Assembly: GCA_900770025.1 (NCBI GenBank)
Contig: CAAGIW010000072.1
Location: forward strand, 1-30,314
Reading direction: 5' to 3'
Source of the DNA: an uncultured Prevotella sp.
GTDB taxonomy: Bacteria; Bacteroidota; Bacteroidia; Bacteroidales; Bacteroidaceae
Length of the DNA: 30,314 nucleotides
This document shows positions 1 to 6,136 of the stretch, piece by piece (position 1 is the stretch's first letter; each line of letters opens with the position of its first letter). A program made the translations under genes and the position numbers. Below the pieces are notes generated by a model, which was not told the DNA's origin, searched no databases, and saw nothing but the letters and a program-made list of their open reading frames with translations.

Positions 1-47
1 AACGCAAAACGCACCGTTTTAGAACGCAAAACGCACCGTTTTAGAAA
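1..47. repeat. 22-bp tandem repeat array, two units, cut by window start
   Basis: Two adjacent 22-bp units at 4-25 and 26-47. Each starts GCAAAA, has core CGCACCG, then TTTT and AGAA. AAAACG and CGTTTT form a short inverted repeat around CAC. The array may continue upstream of the window. The same unit occurs six times at 28873-29004, and a core-changed version occurs at 15317-15404 on the opposite strand. There are no spacers, so this is not a CRISPR. Confidence 0.9.
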
Positions 48-50
48 TCA

Positions 51-205
51 CCCCAATTCGCCTTGGAATGCGAACAGCATTCAACCGGATTTTTGAAAGT
101 TCATTATCCTCTCATAATCAATCACTTATCCTTTAATCTGATTACTACGTTCATATTTTATTCTCCTCCCCTTGGGGAGGTCGGGTGGGGCTTTTGTTCT
201 TCCTG
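51..205 (+). repeat. Interspersed repeat element, copy 1
   Basis: About 150 bases that recur in inverted orientation at 15161-15313, with roughly nine in ten bases identical by eye. The copy runs from CCCCAATTCGCC, past a stretch with many ATAATCA-like motifs, to the palindrome CTCCCCTTGGGGAG at about 168-182 and a G-rich flank. An open frame (63-335) crosses it and has a related open frame in the other copy. However, the differences change amino acids at least as often as not, so I read it as non-coding repeat DNA. Confidence 0.85.
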
Positions 206-419
206 CTCCTCCCCCTCCGGTGGGTCGGGCTCTGTCTGTTTGGATTTCAGAAAGACCGAGGGTGAAAAATCATTCCCAAACAACCGGCTTCACATATCAA
301 TATTTTGGAATTGGAAGTTTGATGGCGTTTCATAGCCAAAAGTGTTCAAAAAGTCGCCAAAACATGCTTTTTTCAATCCTGTTTTACCTTATTCCTCTCA
401 ATACTTTCCATTCTTTGTG

Positions 420-552
420 TTTGCAAACCTCTGATAATCAACATGTTTAACGAAACTTTCGTTCTAACGCATTATCTCGAAGTCGCCTTCATTATAGTCC
501 ACCGCCAAGAAAAAATGGCTCAGAGACAAAATGCAGAAATACCCATTTTAAC
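420..552 (+). repeat. Diverged interspersed repeat block, copy 1
   Basis: This block begins TTTGCAAAC, then TGATAATCA and TGTTTAA, and ends with GAAAAAA, TGGCTCAGA and CATTTTAACA. The same landmarks occur in the same order and nearly the same spacing at 29156-29290. Identity is only moderate by eye. In both places it lies downstream of the 22-bp tandem units and a C-rich/G-rich patch, so it is probably the distal part of the same composite element. Confidence 0.65.
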
Positions 553-661
553 ATATCCAGGGCTGCCAACGGCTCCCTTTGAACACATTGTGCAAAGCAA
601 AGAGTAAATGTGAACAGATACCTAACCTTGGTGACATGCGGGTCTGTTCGCCCTTCTTTTG

Positions 662-698
662 TCAAAAATCTACGGCAAAATAAGAAATATGCCGTAGA
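662..698 (-). terminator. Hairpin with a T-run on the minus strand
   Basis: TCTACGGCA at 669-677 pairs perfectly with TGCCGTAGA at 690-698 across a 12-base loop. On the minus strand the stem is followed by TTTTT, which fits an intrinsic terminator. However, no minus-strand gene ends close to it (the nearest, the AraC regulator, ends at 2098), so its role is unclear. Confidence 0.4.
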
Positions 699-939
699 AC
701 ATTTTCATCACAGGCCCGCTGTTTCCGATGGCGAACGTCTTGCAGTTTTGTGGAAGCAACGGCGTTCCATTGTTACCAGTAAGCGGAAAGACAGATAAAA
801 AAAAGAAAGCATGTTTGTGCATAACAGTCTAATGGCCGGTTTGGGATAACAAGTCTTTACTCGTCGAATCTTGTCAATCAGTTCAAAAAAGTAGGATTAT
901 TGCCTTGCTCAACTAAGAAAAATTGCGAAAAAAAACTAC

Positions 940-967
940 TTGTTCTCAGAAAATCTGTGTATCTTTG
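940..967 (+). promoter_or_regulatory. Bacteroidetes-type promoter for the GNAT pair
   Basis: TATCTTTG at 960-967 matches the -7 consensus TAnnTTTG. A TTG at 940-942 lies 17 bases upstream, slightly short of the usual 19. The first start codon is at 1007, giving a short A/T-rich leader. Confidence 0.6.
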
Positions 968-1006
968 CGAGGTAGAATATAATGTTGAATAGTAAATAAT
1001 AAAGAT

Positions 1007-1201
1007 ATGGCACTTCCGATAGCATCTATACCAGTACTGACTGGTGAAGTGGCTCAGCGATTCGAAGCTGAGGCACAGGCAAATTATGAGTGGTATCTTA
1101 ACCGCACGGAGGAAGAAAAGAGTATTCAGGCAGAAATCATGAAAAAGAAATTTGCTGAATTGCACGAAATGTTGGCTAAAGCACACTGGGGTAACGAATG
1201 A
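1007..1201 (+). CDS. Small acidic protein, candidate antitoxin partner of the GNAT enzyme
   Basis: A 64-residue protein with no named domain that I recognise. The N-terminus (MALPIASIPVLTGEVA) is followed by a probably helical stretch rich in Glu, Ala and Lys (about residues 17-58). There is no signal peptide or membrane segment. The gene has a good -7 box 40 bases upstream and an A-rich start region. Its TGA overlaps the ATG of the acetyltransferase gene (ATGA), so the two are almost certainly translated together. A short upstream gene coupled to a TacT-like GNAT gene is the usual layout of GNAT toxin-antitoxin pairs. However, known antitoxins of that class are DUF1778/ribbon-helix-helix proteins, and I see no such fold here. 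The antitoxin role is therefore an inference from context. Confidence 0.8.
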   Translation: MALPIASIPVLTGEVAQRFEAEAQANYEWYLNRTEEEKSIQAEIMKKKFAELHEMLAKAHWGNE

Positions 1202-1794
1202 ATTTTTTAAGAGAAAACTGCACCCAGTATGTGGTAACAGACCAAAGTGCTCTGGTCGGGTTTTCTTGTGGAGATGAGGACCTTGACGAGTTCTTTACCA
1301 ACGATTGTCTTGATTTCACAAAACAATTGTTGGGCAAGACTTATTGTTATAGGTTGAATGAAGACCCGAGCAAAATTGTATGCGCTTTTACACTTGCCAA
1401 TGCAGGCATCAGAGTAAGCGACTTGCCTAATTCACGCAAGAAAAAGATAGAGGCAAGTATTCCTCATATCAAAACACTGAAAGACTATCCTGCCGTATTG
1501 GTTGCCAGGTTAGGAGTCTCCAAAGATTTCCGTTCGTTGCATATAGGCAGTGAAGTTTTGAGTTATTTAAAACTGTGGTTTCTGGACCCCTGTAACAAGA
1601 CAGGATGCCGCTTTATGATAGTTGATGCTTATAATGAGGCGGCAACAATGGCATTTTATGAACAAAACGGTTTCAAGACAGTGTTCAGCGCAGAACAACA
1701 AGAGAAAGACTACCGTCACATCACATCGGAGACGTCGTTGAGCACCCGCCTGATGTACTATGATTTGATGAAGACCGTGGAAGAATATATGTAG
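1198..1794 (+). CDS. GNAT-family N-acetyltransferase, TacT-like candidate toxin
   Basis: A 198-residue GCN5-related acetyltransferase. Residues 22-33 (FSCGDEDLDEFF) match the N-terminal pattern of TacT/AtaT-type GNATs. LVARLGVSKDFRS at 101-113 leads into the acetyl-CoA pyrophosphate loop (R112 to S118, pattern RxxxIGS). FYEQNGF at 153-159 is the usual late GNAT motif, with Tyr154 at the general-acid position. Enzymes of this subgroup acetylate aminoacyl-tRNA and block translation, but other GNATs act on small molecules or proteins, and the sequence alone cannot separate these. It is about 20-40 residues longer than the best-known toxins. It is translationally coupled to the small gene upstream. 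No terminator is evident after it. Confidence 0.85.
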   Translation: MNFLRENCTQYVVTDQSALVGFSCGDEDLDEFFTNDCLDFTKQLLGKTYCYRLNEDPSKIVCAFTLANAGIRVSDLPNSRKKKIEASIPHIKTLKDYPAVLVARLGVSKDFRSLHIGSEVLSYLKLWFLDPCNKTGCRFMIVDAYNEAATMAFYEQNGFKTVFSAEQQEKDYRHITSETSLSTRLMYYDLMKTVEEYM

Positions 1795-2097
1795 GAACAC
1801 GTATTCATTCCTGCTATTCTACAAAGGAGACATAGACAGAATACAAGGTTGAACATAGATTTATAAAGAAAAGTAGATATAAAACATAAAGAGGGTTATT
1901 CTCTCTAAGACATATTAAAGAAGCGTTATGCTCATCAAGTATTTGGAAACGTAGGAAATTTTGTTATTCAATCGTCGTTGTCTCTTTTGCCAAAGTCATC
2001 TATCTCTTGACGGTGCTCGTCCTCGTCCGAGTAGAGCCATTCGGTGTAATCGGCTCTTTCCGATGGCAAACGTCTTGCAGAGTCAGTTGGGAGTGCT
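1795..2097. other. Gene-free gap with a coding-like remnant on the minus strand
   Basis: No complete gene. On the minus strand, from about 2097 down to 1968, one frame reads as an acidic protein tail ending DDFGKRDNDD before a TGA. It has no start of its own and runs into the regulator gene in another frame. The 24 bases at 2057-2080 recur at 722-745 with one mismatch. This may be a decayed gene or repeat fragment. The part from 1795 to about 1965 is A/T-rich and shows nothing else. Confidence 0.4.
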
Positions 2098-2979
2098 TCA
2101 GTCCAGTTCGCGGAAGTCGGAAGGCAGGTAGCCGGTTTTTTTCTTAAACAGTTTGATGAAGTAGGAAGGGTCGTCGAAACCCAGGTCGAAGGCAATTTCC
2201 TTGATCATCAGATTGCTGTATCTCACCAGTCGTTTGGCTTCGAGCATGATGCGCTCGTTGATGAATGCCAAGGGAGAGGTGTGCGAACATTCGTTGACAC
2301 ACTTGTGCAGGGTGCGCTGTGCCACGTTCAGTCGGTCGGCATATTCCTGTACGGTGTGCAGGTGCATATACTCCTGTTCCACCAGTTTTCTGAACTTGAT
2401 AAACAGGATGTGGGCCGGCTTTAGGTTGTTCAGCGGCAGTTCGCTGTTCTGTTCTCCGTGTCTGAGCACGTGGATGAGGAAGATGCGGATGAGCGCCTTG
2501 AGGATGTCGGTGTTGCCAAAGCATTTCTGGCACTTCATTTCCTCTTCCATCTGCTGCACCAAGTGATGCAGTGTGCGGGCCGCTTCCTCGTTCACACGGT
2601 AGAAGGGTGCGGTGTCGAAGGTGTGGAACACGCTATATTTTAATAATGTGTTGTTGGTGTCGGCCTCGTCTTTCATAAAGTCGGTACACATCTTGATGCT
2701 CACCCCTTTGTAGCCCTGCGTGTGGTCGAAGTGGTGCACCTGTCCTGGCGAGATGAAGAAGATGGTGTTCGGACGGATGTCGTATTCCACGAAATCCATG
2801 GTGTGCCTGCCCGCTCCCTCCTGAAACCAGAGTATCTCATAGAAATAGTGCAGGTGTGGAGAGCAGTCGTCGAAGTCGTCGTCTTGCAGGAAGTCGGCGA
2901 TATGCTCCACTCTGAAACCGCTGCCGTCGGGCGCCTTGCACACGGCAATCTGCATGTTCATGGCATTGTCTGTATTCAT
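2098..2979 (-). CDS. AraC-family transcriptional regulator
   Basis: A 293-residue protein with the AraC layout: an N-terminal cupin-like sensor region (HLHYFYEILWFQEG at about 42-55, then FISPGQVHHF at about 75-84) and a C-terminal pair of helix-turn-helix motifs (about 209-231, VQEYADRLNVAQRTL, and about 258-280, with GFDDPSYFIKLFKK typical of the second motif). The open frame extends to 3045, but the ATG at 2979 fits the alignment and lies about 30 bases after a -7-like box at 3013-3020. It is transcribed divergently from the rubrerythrin gene, so it might control that operon, its own gene, or a distant target. The effector is unknown. Confidence 0.88.
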   Translation of the reverse strand: MNTDNAMNMQIAVCKAPDGSGFRVEHIADFLQDDDFDDCSPHLHYFYEILWFQEGAGRHTMDFVEYDIRPNTIFFISPGQVHHFDHTQGYKGVSIKMCTDFMKDEADTNNTLLKYSVFHTFDTAPFYRVNEEAARTLHHLVQQMEEEMKCQKCFGNTDILKALIRIFLIHVLRHGEQNSELPLNNLKPAHILFIKFRKLVEQEYMHLHTVQEYADRLNVAQRTLHKCVNECSHTSPLAFINERIMLEAKRLVRYSNLMIKEIAFDLGFDDPSYFIKLFKKKTGYLPSDFRELD

Positions 2980-3012
2980 CTTTTGCTCGGAAAATGTGGT
3001 TGAAGTATGCTG

Positions 3013-3020
3013 CAAATATA
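3013..3020 (-). promoter_or_regulatory. -7 box of the AraC-type gene
   Basis: CAAATATA on the plus strand reads TATATTTG on the minus strand and matches TAnnTTTG. I see no clear -33 TTTG at 19 bases, which could mean the promoter is weak or needs an activator. Confidence 0.5.
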
Positions 3021-3103
3021 ATACATTGATGGTAAATTCCAGCATCTGCAGAGCAAAATGTTTTCAAAATACGACAATTTACCATTTCTTTGCAGCTTTT
3101 TAT

Positions 3104-3134
3104 TTTGGAGTTCGGATGAAAATACCTACTTTTG
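3104..3134 (+). promoter_or_regulatory. Promoter of the rubrerythrin operon
   Basis: TTTG at 3104-3107 and TACTTTTG at 3127-3134 are separated by exactly 19 bases, an ideal Bacteroidetes promoter. Transcription would start near 3141, leaving a leader of about 37 bases before the ATG at 3178. Confidence 0.8.
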
Positions 3135-3177
3135 CGTATTGAAAAATCATTTGAACAATTTAAAACAATACAAGACT

Positions 3178-3723
3178 ATGGCAAACAACAAGTATTCTGG
3201 AACACAGACAGAGAAGAACCTTGAGGCAGCATTTGCAGGTGAATCACAGGCACGTAACAAATATACCTATTTTGCATCCCGTGCAAAGAAGGATGGCTAT
3301 GAGCAGATTGCCGCCATCTTCCAGCAGACTGCTGACAACGAGAAGGAGCACGCCAAGCTGTGGTACAAGGAACTGCACGACGGCATTGGCAACACCACAG
3401 AGAATCTGGCCGACGCTGCTGCAGGCGAAAACTATGAGTGGACAGACATGTATGACGGCTTTGCCAAGACTGCAGAGGCAGAGGGCTTCACCGAACTGGC
3501 TGCCAAGTTCCGCTTGGTGGCTGCCATCGAGAAGCGCCACGAGGAGCGTTATCGCGCCCTGCTGAAGAACATCGAGACTGCACAGGTGTTCGAGAAGAGC
3601 GAAGTGAAGGTGTGGGAGTGCCGCAACTGCGGACACATCGTGGTGGGCACCAAAGCTCCCGAAATCTGCCCCACCTGCGCACATCCGCAGTCATACTTTG
3701 AACTTTGCACCGACAACTATTAA
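3178..3723 (+). CDS. rbr: Rubrerythrin
   Basis: A 181-residue rubrerythrin, the non-haem diiron peroxidase that reduces hydrogen peroxide in the cytoplasm of anaerobes. The ferritin-like four-helix domain carries the expected ligand motifs: Glu22 in AGESQARNKY, Glu55 and His58 in NEKEHAK, and Glu118 and His121 in IEKRHEERY. The C-terminal rubredoxin domain has Cys148/Cys151 and Cys164/Cys167 (WECRNCGH and ICPTCAHP) for one iron. The open frame extends to 3058, but the ATG at 3178 gives the standard N-terminus and lies downstream of the promoter. The next gene begins 12 bases after the stop and encodes a probable electron donor, so the two likely work together. Confidence 0.96.
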   Translation: MANNKYSGTQTEKNLEAAFAGESQARNKYTYFASRAKKDGYEQIAAIFQQTADNEKEHAKLWYKELHDGIGNTTENLADAAAGENYEWTDMYDGFAKTAEAEGFTELAAKFRLVAAIEKRHEERYRALLKNIETAQVFEKSEVKVWECRNCGHIVVGTKAPEICPTCAHPQSYFELCTDNY

Positions 3724-3735
3724 GCCATCACACGT

Positions 3736-4335
3736 ATGGACAATGCAGCAATGTTCAAACTCTCTTACGGACTGTTCGTGGTGACAGCCCGCGAGGGGGA
3801 GAAAGACAACGGATGCGTGACCAACACGGTGATGCAGGTTACGGTGAACCCCAACCGCATCACGCTGGCAGTGAACAAGCAGAACTACACCCACGACATG
3901 ATCAAGCGCACAGGCAAGTTCAACGTGTCGGTGCTCTCGGAACATGCCTGCTTCGACACCTTCAAGCACTGGGGATTCCAGAGCGGTAAGGAGGTGGACA
4001 AGGCCGTGGACATCACCTTTGCACGTGCCGACAACGGACTGATATACATCACCGAGGGAGTGAACGCCGTGCTCTGCGCACAGGTGATCAGCGAGGTGGA
4101 CTTGGGCACGCACACCCTTTTCGTGGCTGATGTGACAGATGCCTTCTGCGTGGACGATACGCCATCGGCCACCTACGCCTACTATCACAAGAACATCAAG
4201 CCGGCACCTGCCGCCAAGAAGAAAGGCTGGATATGCACCATCTGCGGATATATATACGAGGGCGAGACACTGCCCGCCGACTTCACCTGTCCGCTCTGCA
4301 AGCATCCTGCGTCTGACTTCAAGCAGCAAGAGTAA
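3736..4335 (+). CDS. Flavin reductase-like protein fused to a short rubredoxin domain
   Basis: A 199-residue fusion. Residues 1 to about 155 are a flavin reductase/flavoredoxin-like FMN-binding domain (FKLSYGLFVVTAREG, TNTVMQVTVNPNRITLAVNK, and HWGFQSGKEVDK). After a Lys/Ala/Pro linker, residues 165-195 form a rubredoxin domain with Cys167/Cys170 and Cys185/Cys188 (WICTICGYIYEG and FTCPLCKHP). This rubredoxin is short: the loop between the two Cys pairs lacks about 15 residues compared with free rubredoxin. Similar fusions are called high-molecular-weight rubredoxins and pass electrons to oxygen- or peroxide-reducing proteins. Since it follows rubrerythrin in the same operon, rubrerythrin is the likely acceptor (inference). 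Confidence 0.9.
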   Translation: MDNAAMFKLSYGLFVVTAREGEKDNGCVTNTVMQVTVNPNRITLAVNKQNYTHDMIKRTGKFNVSVLSEHACFDTFKHWGFQSGKEVDKAVDITFARADNGLIYITEGVNAVLCAQVISEVDLGTHTLFVADVTDAFCVDDTPSATYAYYHKNIKPAPAAKKKGWICTICGYIYEGETLPADFTCPLCKHPASDFKQQE

Positions 4336-4383
4336 AGGCTGGTGCGCCAAGTCTTCGCCCGAAGACTGCTGCATACAGGATTC

Positions 4384-4430
4384 ATCCCCGATACAGTGCC
4401 CACACAAGAGCCTGTCTCGGGGATTTTTAT
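4384..4430 (+). terminator. Intrinsic terminator of the rubrerythrin operon
   Basis: A 13-bp stem with one mismatch: ATCCCCGATACAG at 4384-4396 and CTGTCTCGGGGAT at 4412-4424, with a 15-base loop and TTTTT after it. A second small hairpin (GTCTTC and GAAGAC) lies just upstream at 4351-4366. Confidence 0.85.
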
Positions 4431-4439
4431 TCATGCCCG

Positions 4440-4471
4440 TTTGGGGCTATGGAATATAATTTGTAATTTTG
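4440..4471 (+). promoter_or_regulatory. Promoter of the SGNH hydrolase gene
   Basis: TTTG at 4440-4443 and TAATTTTG at 4464-4471, spacer 20 bases. The start codon is 36 bases further on. With only three bases between the next two genes, dnaG is probably also served by this promoter. Confidence 0.7.
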
Positions 4472-4507
4472 CACAAAGAAAATAACTGAACCTAAGAATC
4501 AACTGAC

Positions 4508-6133
4508 ATGATGATGAGACGACTACTTTCCATGCTTGCCATTGCGGCATCTGCTGCCATGACCGCTGAAGCACAGACCCTGAAGCCTGTGGAAGACGTG
4601 AACAAGGTGGTGGACAACACCCCCGACAGTATCAACAAGGCGCTGATGGCACGCCCCGCACCCGGCACCACCCGACAGGGAAACAACCCCGTGCTGTTCC
4701 TCATAGGCAACTCTACCATGCGCAACGGTACCCTTGGCAACGGCAATAACGGACAGTGGGGCTGGGGTTACTTTGCCCACGAATACTTTGACCCCACCCA
4801 GATCAGTGTGGAAAACCAGGCATTGGGAGGCATGAGCACACGCACCTTCTATCATCGCCTGTGGCCCGACATCCGCAAGGCCCTGAAACCCGGCGACTGG
4901 GTCATCATCTCCATCGGTCACAACGACAACGGTCCCTTTGACGAGGGGCGTGCGAGGGCCGTCATCAAGGGCACGGGCACCGACTCGATGCTGGTGACTA
5001 TCAAGGAAACAGGGCAGCAGGAGATGGTATATACCTACGGAGGCTACATGCGCAAGTATATCGCTGAGTGCCGCCAGGCAGGTGCCAACCCCATCCTTAT
5101 GTCGCTCACACCGAGAGATGCCTACGACGAGAACGGCAAGATAGTGCGCAAACCCCACGGAGCATGGCTGGCAGAGATAGCCAAGGAACAGCACGTGCCC
5201 TATGTGGATCTGAACGAAATATCGGGCGCAAAGCTCGACAGCTATGGCAAGTGGAAAGAGAAGTACCACTTCTACAAAGACCATATCCACACCAGTAAGT
5301 TTGGTGCCGAGATGAATGCACGCTCGGCTGCCGAGGGAATATACAACAGCAGCGACCCCATGCTGGCACCGCTGAAGGCCATGATGCACAACGTGGCACT
5401 GCCCACCGTGAACGTGAAGCGCGAAAAGGGCAAGCCCGTGGTGTTCATCACCGGCGACTCTACCGTGAAGAACGAAGACCGCGACGAAGACAGCATGTGG
5501 GGATGGGGCTCTGTGGCCAACACCATCTTCAACGAAAAGAAGATAACCATCGCCAACTGCGCCAAGGCTGGTCGCTCCACACGCACCTTCCTCAACGAGA
5601 AACGCTGGGAACAGGTGTATAACAGTCTGCAACCCGGCGACTACGTGCTGCTGCAGTTCGGACACAATGACATTGGTCCTATCGACAAGGATCGTATGCG
5701 CGGCACCATCCCCGGCACCTCCGACTCCACCCATGTGTACCGAATGGCTACCACGGGAGAGTATGAACTGGTATATACCTTCGGCTGGTATCTGAAGAAA
5801 TTCATCCAGGATGTGCGCGAGAAGGGGGCAACCCCCATCCTGCTTTCGCTCACCCCGAGAAACAGATGGAAGGATGGAAAAATGGAACGACGCAACGACA
5901 CCTATGGCAAGTGGTACAGAGAGGTGGCAGCAGAGACGGGAGTGGATTTCGTGGATGTGCACAACATCTCGGCAGACTTCTTGGACAAGAAATGCGGAAG
6001 CAAGGAAAAGGCCGACGTGTATTACAAAAAAGACCATACGCACACCTCGCTGCTGGGAGCCAAGAACAATGCCCAGAGCGTGAAGAAGGGACTGAAGAAA
6101 ACCAAGTCGGGACTGAAGAAATACCTGAAATAA
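4508..6133 (+). CDS. Tandem two-domain SGNH/GDSL esterase (rhamnogalacturonan acetylesterase-like)
   Basis: A 541-residue exported protein: signal peptide at 1-23 (ending AEAQ), then two homologous SGNH domains. Domain 1 (about 62-280): GNST at 67-70, conserved Gly in GGMSTRTF, GHND at 137-140, DHIH at 258-261. Domain 2 (about 309-530): GDST at 316-319, AGRSTRTF, GHND at 385-388, DHTH at 509-512. These blocks match carbohydrate esterase family 12, which removes acetyl groups from pectic rhamnogalacturonan. Both domains keep the Ser and the Asp/His pair, but domain 1 has Asn where GDS has Asp. Most relatives have one domain. The substrate assignment is an inference. The protein is probably periplasmic. 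Confidence 0.9.
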   Translation: MMMRRLLSMLAIAASAAMTAEAQTLKPVEDVNKVVDNTPDSINKALMARPAPGTTRQGNNPVLFLIGNSTMRNGTLGNGNNGQWGWGYFAHEYFDPTQISVENQALGGMSTRTFYHRLWPDIRKALKPGDWVIISIGHNDNGPFDEGRARAVIKGTGTDSMLVTIKETGQQEMVYTYGGYMRKYIAECRQAGANPILMSLTPRDAYDENGKIVRKPHGAWLAEIAKEQHVPYVDLNEISGAKLDSYGKWKEKYHFYKDHIHTSKFGAEMNARSAAEGIYNSSDPMLAPLKAMMHNVALPTVNVKREKGKPVVFITGDSTVKNEDRDEDSMWGWGSVANTIFNEKKITIANCAKAGRSTRTFLNEKRWEQVYNSLQPGDYVLLQFGHNDIGPIDKDRMRGTIPGTSDSTHVYRMATTGEYELVYTFGWYLKKFIQDVREKGATPILLSLTPRNRWKDGKMERRNDTYGKWYREVAAETGVDFVDVHNISADFLDKKCGSKEKADVYYKKDHTHTSLLGAKNNAQSVKKGLKKTKSGLKKYLK

Positions 6134-6136
6134 GGC

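Larger units (their letters stand above)
206..1006. other. Gene-free region upstream of the GNAT pair
   Basis: About 800 bases without a convincing gene. It holds a block at 420-552 related to 29156-29290, a perfect 9-bp hairpin at 669-698, a 24-base segment (722-745) that recurs at 2057-2080 with one mismatch, and the promoter of the GNAT pair at its end. The small open frame at 610-798 has no recognisable domain and no supporting start context, so I do not call it a gene. Confidence 0.6.

Noticed and set aside
63..335. Open reading frame across repeat copy 1, with a similar frame (15035-15301, minus strand) in copy 2
   Set aside because: The shared peptide follows from the DNA repeat. Differences between copies change amino acids freely and the downstream parts differ, so coding is not supported.
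610..798. 62-residue open frame in the first intergenic region
   Set aside because: It has no domain, no promoter nearby and a hairpin inside it. It contains part of a repeated segment.
4523..6043. 506-residue minus-strand open frame opposite the SGNH esterase gene
   Set aside because: It is a shadow of a clearly recognised gene. Its His/Val/Gly-rich composition is typical of antisense frames in GC-rich third positions. The same applies to 6602-7813 (minus) and 12855-13679 (plus).
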